Positions 48,801 through 57,820 of a stretch of DNA of 64,000 nucleotides are shown here, in pieces. The stretch comes from Rhexocercosporidium sp. MPI-PUGE-AT-0058 (taxonomy: Eukaryota; Ascomycota; Leotiomycetes; Helotiales), in the NCBI GenBank assembly GCA_020746875.1, contig JAGTJL010000002.1:1488001-1552000 (forward strand). The letters run 5' to 3'. The position numbers and the translations under genes were made by a program. The notes under the pieces were generated by a model. The model was not told where the DNA came from and ran no database searches. It saw only the letters and a list, made by a program, of their open reading frames with translations. Every line of letters begins with the position of its first letter. Position 1 is the first letter of the stretch.

Positions 48801-49215
48801 AAGAGCCAAGGATCCCGAGCTCATTCAGAGAACTCTTGCTCTACCATTCGGAGGTGAAGTCAAGGAGCAAGATATCTACATGCCAGTTGGCGCGCTCAGA
48901 ACCCACCCCGCTGGGATCGAGGCGCTATATAACTGGATGACGGAAAACTGGGATGAGCTTGCTAGACGCCTGCCTGCCGGGTTGTCCATGTTGGGCTCCA
49001 TGGTCTCGATCTGCACATCTAGCTTCTCCAGCCAAGCTGACATCGACCGTGTCACCAAGTTCTTCGAGGGCAAGAGCACTAAGGGCTTCGACCAAAGCCT
49101 TGCACAGAGTCTTGATTCTATCAAGGCAAAGAGTGCTTGGCTTGATCGGGATAGGGAGGATGTCAAGAAATGGGTTGAGGCTTATGAGGGGAAGACAATC
49201 AAGAGCGAATTGTAG
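45837..49215 (+). CDS. APE2: M1 zinc aminopeptidase (Ape2/Aap1-like)
   Basis: Seven exons: 45837–45994, 46111–46467, 46530–47112, 47164–47195, 47247–47447, 47561–48677 and 48727–49215, giving 978 residues. This is a gluzincin aminopeptidase that removes N-terminal residues from peptides. The substrate motif GAMEN is at about 377–381, the zinc site HELAH at 413–417 and the third ligand Glu at about 436 (NEGF). The C-terminal ERAP1-like helical domain follows. Exon 1 encodes a leader rich in Ser/Thr/Arg without acids after residue 12 ([10 protein letters not shown]… RRPFSS), with the look of a mitochondrial presequence. A second in-frame ATG at 46211 gives an 892-residue cytosolic-length enzyme, so two forms from one gene are possible. 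The choice between starts needs transcript 5' ends. Confidence 0.94.
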
Positions 49216-49583
49216 ATAACTGCTCTTCGATGTTGTAACATAAAGACAAGATAGCAAGGCTCATATATGAAGCAGCAATGAGCTCCTCTCCAAGGACTAG
49301 AGTTCTTGTGACTTTGCGTGAAAGTCGTTCCATTAGTAAGGTAGCGGTAGCATACTCTTGACCGTTCAAGGGGCTCGCTTAGTTTGCCAAGCGCTAGCAA
49401 CATCAACCTTGTAGAACTGAGCTGCCATTGTACTTACATCACATTTAACTTCCAACATTCCCCTTCACTCCGTCTTGTTTCTCTTCTTCTCAACACAGGG
49501 TACTTGTCCCAACAGCCAAATCCTCCCTTTTTTCAACACCCTCAACTCCAACTCCTCCCTCCCTCATCAAAGTCTATGTCGTC
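49216..49583. other. Intergenic region
   Basis: 3' end of the aminopeptidase gene and a CT-rich leader (about 49440–49583) for the FAD monooxygenase. Nothing else seen. Confidence 0.5.
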
Positions 49584-50770
49584 ATGACTCCCCTCCAACC
49601 CATCCACATCATTGGCGCAGGAATCAGCGGCCTAACACTCGCTCGCTGCTTCAAAATTAGAGGGATCGCATCCATCATCTACGAGAAGAACCCTTCGCCC
49701 TCCCACCACAACTATGGTATCTCTCTGCAGCCCTGGGCGTGTAGACTTCTTGTTAAGGTGCTTGATATTGATGAGATGACTTTCGTGAGGAGGGTTGCTG
49801 TGGATGGGGTGAGAGAGGGACGGGGACGGGTTTATGGGGGTGATGGGGGTGATGGGGGAGGAGGAGGACGAAAGCCGTTGAGAGCTCATAGAGGGAGATT
49901 GGAGGGTTTGCTGAGGGAAGAGATTAATGTTAAATGGGGTCACGCTTTACAGCATATCTCTCCATCATCAGACGAGTCCGGCAAGGGCCACACCTTGACA
50001 TTCTCAAACGAAGAGAAAGTACACAGTAACCTCATCGTCGATACCTCGGGTGTACATTCTCCGATCCGGAAAGCGCTTTTGCCTGATGTAAAGTTGAATG
50101 TCCTTCCGTATGTGGTGTTTAGAGGGACGAGGAGGGTTGAGGGAGAGGTGTTTGGGGAGGTGTATGGGAAGTTCTTTAATGATGCGAATGTCATTGAGAT
50201 AAAGCTGGGGGAGATTGTTTTGCAGGTGGCGGTTAATGATTATGTACCGGATTCACAAGGAGGAGGAGTGGATATAAGCTACATCTACTCTCGTCCCTCG
50301 AGAGCAGATGATCTTCTTCATAGACCGGGTCGCGAACTCGACCAGTCGAGTAATATATCGGAGACTTTCTTTGCTGAAGTGTCGAAGCTGAGTGGATTGG
50401 AAGGGCCGTTTAGGCATGCTTTTGATGTCGAGGGGGTTAGGAGGGGGAGGACCCTGCATTGGTTGATGAGGGAAGTGATTGTGCCAAAAGAGGAGTTGGT
50501 GAGGCTGGGAGGTGTGGGGGTGGTGATGGTTGGGGATGCGGCGCATGCGTTACCTATTCTTGGGGGCAGGGGGCATGTTTTGCTGTTAGGGATGCGGTTG
50601 AGTTGGCAGGGTTTGTGGGGGAGGGTAAGAGTGAGGGTGGTGGAGGTATAGATTTGAGTGTGGATGTGGAGGGTTTTTATGGGAGGATGTTTGGGGAGTG
50701 GGTGGATGGTGTTAGGGCTGGGGAGGAGAGCCTGAGGGAGATGCATTCTGAGGGACTGTCGAATCTATGA
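49584..50770 (+). pseudogene. FAD-dependent monooxygenase with a one-base frameshift
   Basis: No introns. The product resembles aromatic-ring FAD hydroxylases (PHBH fold), soluble NAD(P)H monooxygenases found in catabolism and secondary metabolism. The FAD-binding start IIGAGISGLTLAR (9–21) and the second FAD motif GDAAHALPILGG are present. Directly after the latter, at about 50566, the frame must move by one base to continue into FAVRDAVELAG, which is the normal next segment; it then runs on to a stop at 50768–50770. One missing base explains it. Without correction the frame ends at 50651. The Gly-rich insert at about residues 85–96 comes from a GGTGAT/GGA simple repeat. Either a recent pseudogene or a sequencing or assembly error in a G-run. 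Confidence 0.82.
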
Positions 50771-51168
50771 ACTGTGAGAGGAACAGGTTGAGCAGTGGGT
50801 GCTTGTTTTAATGATGGTTTAAGGTGGCTTTCAGGAGCTCGTTAGAATATCTTTTTATTAATAAAAAACAGCAGAACACTATCCGAATTACTGATATAAT
50901 TACTGGATAGTATACTAAAATGCTGCTTCTCTACATACATTCATAGCCGAATCAATAACAACAGGGACAGTATACCGATACACGTGACAACACTGTTACT
51001 TATCTCGCAAAGGTGGGAGTGGGGGGATTAACTTCCTTTTCAGAATCCACTTGAATGTTCACTTTTCTTATCTCGAAAAGGTTTCCTCATCTTTATCTCT
51101 ACTTGAGTCTAACTTCCTTGTTTGGTTTCCGTATCTAGATCTTCATTGATCTTTCCAATAAACTCATC
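50771..51168. other. Intergenic region
   Basis: AT-rich DNA with a short inverted repeat around TTTTTATTAATAAAAA (about 50851–50867), which may be a terminator or poly(A) region. No gene seen. Confidence 0.45.
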
Positions 51169-51825
51169 ATGCCTAGCGAGATCAAAGCAATCCTCTGCCC
51201 AGAAGCTTGTGCTTTCCCTCCAGGACTTTTCCGTATGCCGTTTTCCATTTATAAGATGACCAGAAAGACCAAAAGACTGATCTGAGGTAATTTTGTAGAT
51301 CACGCGAAGATCCACAACGGTGTTGTTTACTGTGCTGGCGTCAGTGATATTTTTCAAGCATTCATCTCATCTCATCTCAATCTCTAATTTCCTCAACTCA
51401 TTTAAAACCGCAACTAACACCCCCCACAACAGCAAATAGGAGCAAACGTAGAAGGCACTCTCGTCTCCGAAGAAATCGGACCCCAAACCGAGAAAACCCT
51501 TGAGAACATCAAGAATATCCTACAGAGTGCTGGTAGCAGCTTGGAAAGGGTATTGAAGGTTAATATTTATATGCTGGAGCAGACGGATTATGCTGGTATG
51601 AATGAGGTTTATAAGAGGGTTACGTATTTCTTCTTCCTTTTTCCCTTTGCCGAGTGGACATAAGCTGGGAAGTGGAGACTTTTGGGGGAAGGGGCCAGGA
51701 ATGGTGATGCTGAATTTGATGAGTAGATCATGCCGGATCCTAAACCGCCGAGGGCGTGTGTTTTTGTGAAGGGTTTGCCGGGCGATGCAAAGGTTGAGAT
51801 TGAGTGTGTTGCTGCTCAAGACTAA
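51169..51825 (+). CDS. RidA/YjgF/UK114-family protein
   Basis: Four exons (51169–51232, 51299–51339, 51433–51618, 51727–51825) encode 129 residues. RidA proteins hydrolyse reactive enamine/imine intermediates, protecting PLP enzymes. Family landmarks: HNGVVYCAG-QIG in the first half, LENIKNILQSAGS and LKVNIYML in the middle, and KPPRACVFVKGLPGDAKVEIECVA at the end, where the arginine corresponds to the substrate-binding Arg of RidA. The stretch usually reading SQA before HNG is replaced by HHA, and the first exon is weakly conserved, so the start and exon 1 are less certain. The gene lies 398 bases after the broken FAD monooxygenase on the same strand. Confidence 0.82.
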
Positions 51826-52246
51826 TGGAATGAGACGGCTTTGAAAACGGAGGGGAGAGTAGTAAATCCGCTCCAAACTGCCGTACTTTCGAAGAAGGAC
51901 TTCCTCCGCACACCTTTTCAATCATTTCGCTTGCCACTTTAAAGTAAACCTGAGATATTCTAATACTTATGAATCTGGACTCTCTTAAAGGACCTGAAAT
52001 GTACAAGTCCTTTCATTAAATGCCACACCTCAAGCTGGGAATGGCGGGGAAGTAATCGGGACATCAGACGCCGAGCCTATTGAGGAAGGTGGAAGCTAAA
52101 GCAGATGACGATCTTGCTATTAACGTCGAGATACGCATTCTTGTCTCTTGAGTAGTACGCGACCCTTTCGGTGTTCGAAATTAAGCTTACAATTCTTACA
52201 CTCCTTGAAGAATTCCCAAGTTTAATCTTCAATCACACCAAGCAAA
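51826..52246. other. Intergenic region
   Basis: 421 bases between RidA and the BNR-type gene, same direction. No feature recognised. Confidence 0.45.
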
Positions 52247-53814
52247 ATGAAGCTAAGCTCGCCAACAATCTCCATTCTCGGCCAAGATCCGAATAGACAG
52301 CATAGGATCAACGCGAATTCCTTTCAGCAGAACGCGATAACGACAGTCCATGGATGGCAATACGTCGCGTTCTACACAGCTGTTCCTGTGCCAAATGAAA
52401 CAGGATCAGCATGTCATGTGAACATCGCTCGTCGTCAAGTATATCCCGAGCTTGCAGAGGCGGCGTGGCAAGTCTTGACTTTCGAGGATTACGAACAGGT
52501 GCGTGATGATGGACATGATACTATTTCGATTGGAGTGTGTGAGGGGGATGGCAGTGTGCATGTGGCTTTTGATCATCATTGTGATGAGTAAGTCTGTTCT
52601 CTCGCTTGACGCAGACGTGTTGGAGGTGAGCTGAGATGAGAATGTAAAGTTGATTGATGGTTTGTATGTAGGTTGAAATTCAGAATGTCCAAGATCGGTG
52701 TGGCAGGAGATCCTTCTAGTCATGCTTGGGAAGCTTCGCTTTTTACGGAGCCAAGGCGTTATTTGCCGGGGATTGAGAGTGAGGAGGTGTTGAAGGAAGT
52801 TACGTATCCGAGATTCGTGAATGTTGGTGATGATCTATTGTTGACGTATCGTACTGGCCAGTGAGTTTATACCAAAAACTGTTTACATACTCGCAGAAGC
52901 CCGTGCTGCCTCTCTGCTAACGTGTGTGTTAGAGCGGGTCTTGGATCAGATCTCCTTTACAGATACTCGGCATCTACCCACTCGTACACATTCCTCGGCC
53001 AACCCTTGACAGGAATATCAAACAGTCCGTATATAAACGGCATAGACTACCGCAAAGACAAACTACACATCTCATGGTGCTACCGGGCTTTCATCACGCC
53101 CCCAAATCCCGTAGCAACAGATGCACATCAACAACAAGCCGGGCCAAATGGACCAGAGAATAACTATGATCTGAACTATGCCTTTTCCAACGACCAGGGC
53201 GTGACTTGGAAGAGCTCTCAGGGGAGAGTTGTGGCGCGTATGTATGGTGGTGAAGGGGTCGAGACGACGATCTTGCCTGGTGTTGAGGGTGTAAGAGTCT
53301 TTGAGATCCCGATGGGGAGTGGGGTTCTGAATCAGGAGGGTCAGACTGTGGATTGGGAGGGGGGGTTTTGGGTGCTGAATAGGGAGAGGGTGGATGGTGG
53401 GATGGTGTGGGTTGTTTATTATCGGGATCCTAGAGGTATGTTTTTATATACCAATATCTAGTTGTTGGATATGCTGACTAGAAAGGGGATTGGAGGAGGA
53501 CTTTGATTGACGGGGTATTAAAACCTACGGAGACGGGTCCAAGAGGGAGTGTTTGTGTTGATAGGAAGGGTGATGTTTACCTTGTCTTACCTGGGAATTT
53601 GGATGACAGTCTTAATATCTTGCGAGCGCGGAAGGAGGAGATGTATACTAGGTTCGACCCGGTGTGGATGTGGGATGGATTTGATGGGGAGCCGTTGGTT
53701 GATGTGAGGAGATTAGAGGCTTCTGATATTCTGTCGGTGTTCACGAGAACGAGTGCAGATGTTGATGGGATTAGAAAGGTGGTTGTGCTTGATTTGCTCT
53801 TGACGGAGGTGTAG
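52247..53814 (+). CDS. BNR-repeat beta-propeller protein (BNR_4-like)
   Basis: Four exons (52247–52587, 52672–52860, 52933–53435, 53486–53814) encode 453 residues. The sequence reads like the fungal and bacterial BNR_4 group, sialidase-like beta-propellers: HDTISIGVCEGDGSVHVAFDHH near residues 92–113, then TYPRFVNVGDDLLLTYRTG and YAFSNDQGVTWKSS, the last being an Asp-box-like S-x-D-x-G-x-T-W. Proteins of this group occur near polysaccharide-degrading enzymes and some are annotated as putative lyases or hydrolases; activity here is unknown. No signal peptide is visible, so it may be intracellular or the start may be incomplete. The final intron uses acceptor GAAAG at 53485, chosen because only this keeps the frame. 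Confidence 0.78.
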
Positions 53815-54136
53815 AGAATAAAGTCAACAAGCTGGGATTCAGCGTCAACCATTTTCAGTACCGGTGAAAGTGAAAGTCTCAAAGATCGCCGAGAACTTTG
53901 AAGAATACTTCTTTGGGCCGATGCCCATGCCCACGTACTCGTTACGGTCTGTATCTGACTTCCCACTAAGGTAGGTACCGTACAGAACGGGCTCACCTCT
54001 CGATAGCACATATTCACTTCGTCGTCTGCTCGCGAATGACAACCTTTCAACCCCAACCAACCCCAACTCCGATTCAATTGACAGCAAGAACCCCAACAAT
54101 TACATGAGACGAAAATAAATCCAGAATCCAGACGAA
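53815..54136. other. Intergenic region
   Basis: Contains the MND1 promoter and leader. A GGTACCGTAC element lies at about 53975. No gene seen. Confidence 0.45.
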
Positions 54137-54842
54137 ATGGTGAGCTCATCGCCGTGCGACGACAGTCACATACTAACCACCCCAGGCGCCCAAGAACCTA
54201 CCTCCCGCGGTAAAGCAACAAAAGATCCTCGATTACTTTCGTGAATCAATGAATGTCTTCACGCTCAAGGAGCTCGAGAAGACGCTCGCATCAGTCGCAT
54301 CCATCCACGCCATGCAAGTCAAAGAGTACCTGCAATCGATGCAGGACGAGAACCTGATCCGCGTCGAGAAGATAGGCAGCGGCAACTGGTACTGGTGCTT
54401 CACGTCAGACGCAAAGAAAGCCAAGGAGAACATCCTCAACAAGTTGCAGGCCGAGGAGAGTGGAATGACGATAGCGATTGCAGAGGCGGAGAGGCAGATT
54501 GAGGAGGAGATGGCTAAACGCGAGGATGATGATGAGAACCTACTCGAGGGTAATGGGATGGATAGGAAAACGCTGTTGGAGACTCATGGATTGCTCTTGA
54601 AGGAGACGGAGGCGCTTGACAGGGAGTTGGCTTGTTATAGCGACAATGACCCCGCGGAAATTCAACGCAAGATCGAAGAGACGAAGAGGTTGAAGGATAG
54701 CGCTATCAGGTGGACGGATAACATTGAGTCTTTGGAGTCCTACATTGGTACTCTTGCCACGGATCGCAACCAGATGACCGAGATCATGCTGGCTGCTTGC
54801 GGGGACGAGTATGTCTTTGGAGAGGGACTGAAGGACATGTGA
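54137..54842 (+). CDS. mnd1: Meiotic nuclear division protein 1 (Mnd1)
   Basis: Two exons, 54137–54139 and 54186–54842; exon 1 consists of the start codon alone, followed by a 46-base intron. The product has 219 residues, the same length as yeast Mnd1. Mnd1 forms a heterodimer with Hop2 that helps Dmc1/Rad51 strand exchange in meiosis. An N-terminal winged helix (about 10–70: KILDYFRES, FTLKELEKT, YLQSMQDENLI, GSGNWYWCF) is followed by a coiled coil (about 78–185) with heptad-like Leu/Glu/Lys content, and a short C-terminal cap. The ATG-only exon is supported because the winged-helix start APKNLPPAVKQQKIL has no other in-frame ATG upstream. Confidence 0.94.
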
Positions 54843-55698
54843 ACAGGTCTTGGGCGCTTGTGCTGATGGATGGATGATGGTTTTGTACGAAACGCAATTT
54901 GCGAGGTTGTGCCGCGATATAAGTGCTTTGTGAGCTGGTCACAATATTTCGGGCTATTTCTACGCTGCCACTTGCTGCAGATGTATAGTATGGCTTATTC
55001 ACGATGATAGCAATGGATGAAGATGTCAACATACAGTCTATGGATTTCCGGCTGGCAAATAACTAGGGAGTAAGCCGTGCAGCAGCCAACATCAGAACAG
55101 CCAATCGAAAGATGATGCGATAGTGAAACGGCATATCCTGTCATGCACGCCATGGAATTGAGGGCATTATTACAAGGGCTCGACGATGCGAAGAGTGAAG
55201 TGTCCACTGTTCAGACCGCCACATGTTCGACGGTACGGGAAGGAGTCAAGCTTTTCTCATCGTCAGTGATCTCTGGTCTGATCTGAGAAAGCTTATCTCT
55301 GGAAGCAGCCGATGCCTGGGTCGAGCAATGCCCAGGAGCCCAGAGTTGTTCGGTTGGGTGGAAGTGCCTCCGTTTGTCGAACGGCGGTCTTGGTAATTCT
55401 TACTTCAGTATGGCGAGGGTAGACGTGGCGGAAGGAGGCGTTGAGTGGCTTTCAAGTTCCTAAGTATTTGTCCTGCTTGCCACTTTGCTGTTGTTCCCAG
55501 GACAGAAGAGGAGAGGCAATTATTATTCCAGTTGTGTATCGGTAGGTTCTGCAGCCGTTGTCCGACATGCTGACGAATCCGAATATTTGAAGCATGACAG
55601 CGTTTGCCAGTTCCCATTTTATCCCATGATGCTTATTCTGATTCTTAGTCTGCTTCACCGATATTGTCTTTCCGAGGTGTTTTCAGGATGTCTGATAC

Positions 55699-55716
55699 TG
55701 TACTGTACAGTACAGC
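55699..55716. repeat. Perfect 18-base palindrome (TACTGTAC type)
   Basis: CTGTACTGTACAGTACAG is its own reverse complement. It is one of three such elements in the window and lies in the long region before palF. Confidence 0.7.
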
Positions 55717-56769
55717 TGCTTTTTTGTCGTGGGGGTAGCGAAATCGCAGGAGCAGGGTACAGTAGGTCCCAGCGAATCGGCCCAGGATCTCGAGCCAGTA
55801 CAGTAGTGTGTGATAGATGGAGGGGGAGTTTAGGGAGGCAGAGGCAGGGAAGCAGCACCGAAGCTGCCACCATCCTCTTTGGGACATTTCGCTGCTGGAT
55901 GAAGCATTCCAGCTCGCGTGTCGTGTTGCACAGAAAGATAGTACAACGCAAGGAAGATACGGTGTGTAGTATTTGGGCTACATCCATGGGACTAGTGCAC
56001 AGTACCAAATGCCACCACCAATACAATTGATTCCAAAGCCACCGAGGACCAACACAAGCAGCTCCGCCACGATGGCCACATCATGGGGTGTGTTCAAGAA
56101 ATGCTGCTCTCTTCTTGTCTTTCCTGCAGTCCAGTAATTTTCTAGCTGCAGTCCCAGATCCAATCATTAGCAGAGTCGGACACTCTTCCACCGATATAAA
56201 GTTGGCATGGGTTAGTACATATAGATGCGTAGAAGGCATGCCAACTACTTGACTACAGTCCCGGACTGACTTACTTTGGGTATCCTCACCGAATAACCAA
56301 AAACAAGTACGGTTCCATACCTACTCCGTACAGACATTCGAATCACTGACGTCGCTCGCCGCGGTTATCAGTGTGCAGTGTCTCAACATTCGCCAGGCCC
56401 CGTACTGTACCCACCCATAGAGTTTCGTAACCGCATCGCACGTACTTACGTACCCAGAGCCAAAGTCAGAGCTGACTTGGTGCTATTTTTGTCTGCAACA
56501 AGAACACAACTGTACCTGGCACCTTTGTTGTTTCCCAATCGACGACCATTCGAGTCGACTCTTCCGCTTCTAAAATAGTTCTAGCCTTCTGTCACTCCGA
56601 AGCCCTTCGCTCTCCGCTCTTCTTCGCCTTGACTTCGGCTCCTGGCTTGGAATCTCCCTCTCTTGCTCGTTCGTCGTCGAGTTCTCGGCTGCGCTACAGG
56701 ACAGTCCAGCCAGTACGCAACGCTTCTGTCCTTGACTGGATGCAATCTAATCTAACCCTTCAACGAACC

Positions 56770-56791
56770 TACTGTACTGTACAGTACAGTA
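56770..56791. repeat. Perfect 22-base palindrome (TACTGTAC type)
   Basis: Built from TACTG units on one side and CAGTA units on the other, symmetrical about 56780/56781. The longest of the three related palindromes in this window. Confidence 0.7.
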
Positions 56792-57573
56792 CAGTTTATA
56801 CTTATACTTCTAGCTAAAGCCAATCGCCGATAGTTCCCCTGCCCCTCCACTCCCTTACCCTCCCCTGCCGGCCCTCTCGACCCCTCTCAACGTACAGTAC
56901 CGTACCGAATTCCTTTCCTGCACTTCACCGCAAACCCGATTGCATTGCGGCTGCATATCAAGCCTCAAGCCTACTTTACCGTGAGCTTGTTGCGCGCTGC
57001 CTGCTTTTGTTCTTACGATTCTGATTTGATAGCTCGACTCTCTCTCTCTGCCTGCAGCTGAGTTACATTATATCTATCTGCACCTGCTACAGTCCCGACT
57101 ACTCATTACCTGATACCGGTACATACACCACCTGCTTGCTACCTTACTCTCATACAGTATATACATCATCAACACACGGCCCCCCCTGCTTTGCCTTGCC
57201 CACCCAGGCTCCGCTCAGATCCGTTCCTCCTTCACCATCATCCTCACCAAACAAATCCCGCCCTCCAAAGTCCAGTTCAGCACGGCACAGTCCAGAGTCC
57301 AGAATTCCCGATCACCCTATCCTATCCTGTCCTGTCCTATCTCTCATCCTCCCCTGGCACGCATCGCACCGCACTGCACTGCAACGCACTGAACACTCTT
57401 GAACCGCACCTCACCCACCCACACACCCACCCAACAGGCCCGGCCCAGTTTTCTCTAAGCCCCCGGATCTCTTGTCTATCTTTCGTGTCTTGTCCTGCCT
57501 ATCCTCTTGATGCTGCATTAACTTCTTCCCACACTCCCCCTTCCTCCTCTCTCCGCTATCCGTCTCCGGTACC

Positions 57574-57819
57574 TTGATCCCTCGATTCCACTCCTCACAC
57601 ACGCACTGGATGCTCGGCACGCCACTCAGTGCTCTTGATCTTGCTCCAGGTCAGATCAGGTCTTGGTTCTGTTTGACCTCACACCAAACTCTGGCTTTGC
57701 GCTCCGTCTGCCAATACGGGCGTCTACATGTGACCGGTTACTCGCCGCTGTCGAGTATCCCCGAATACTTGGCACTCACGATCGAAATCTTGGCGATAAA
57801 TACATCACCAGCTTATTGA
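57574..57819 (+). promoter_or_regulatory. Upstream open reading frame in the palF leader
   Basis: An 81-codon frame whose stop codon ends one base before the palF ATG at 57821. If the palF transcript includes this region unspliced, ribosomes would have to reinitiate or scan past it. Its peptide resembles no family, and a leader intron could remove it. Confidence 0.35.
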
Positions 57820-57820
57820 C

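Larger units (their letters stand above)
54843..57820. other. Long intergenic region and palF leader
   Basis: About 3 kb. It contains two perfect palindromes of the TACTGTAC type (55699–55716 and 56770–56791), a GTACCGTACC element near 56892, and from about 57130 CT- and CCTGT-rich leader DNA. A minus-strand frame of 61 codons (56163–55978) ends in a hydrophobic, Gly-rich segment but is unsupported. An upstream open frame at 57574–57819 stops one base before the palF start codon. Confidence 0.5.
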
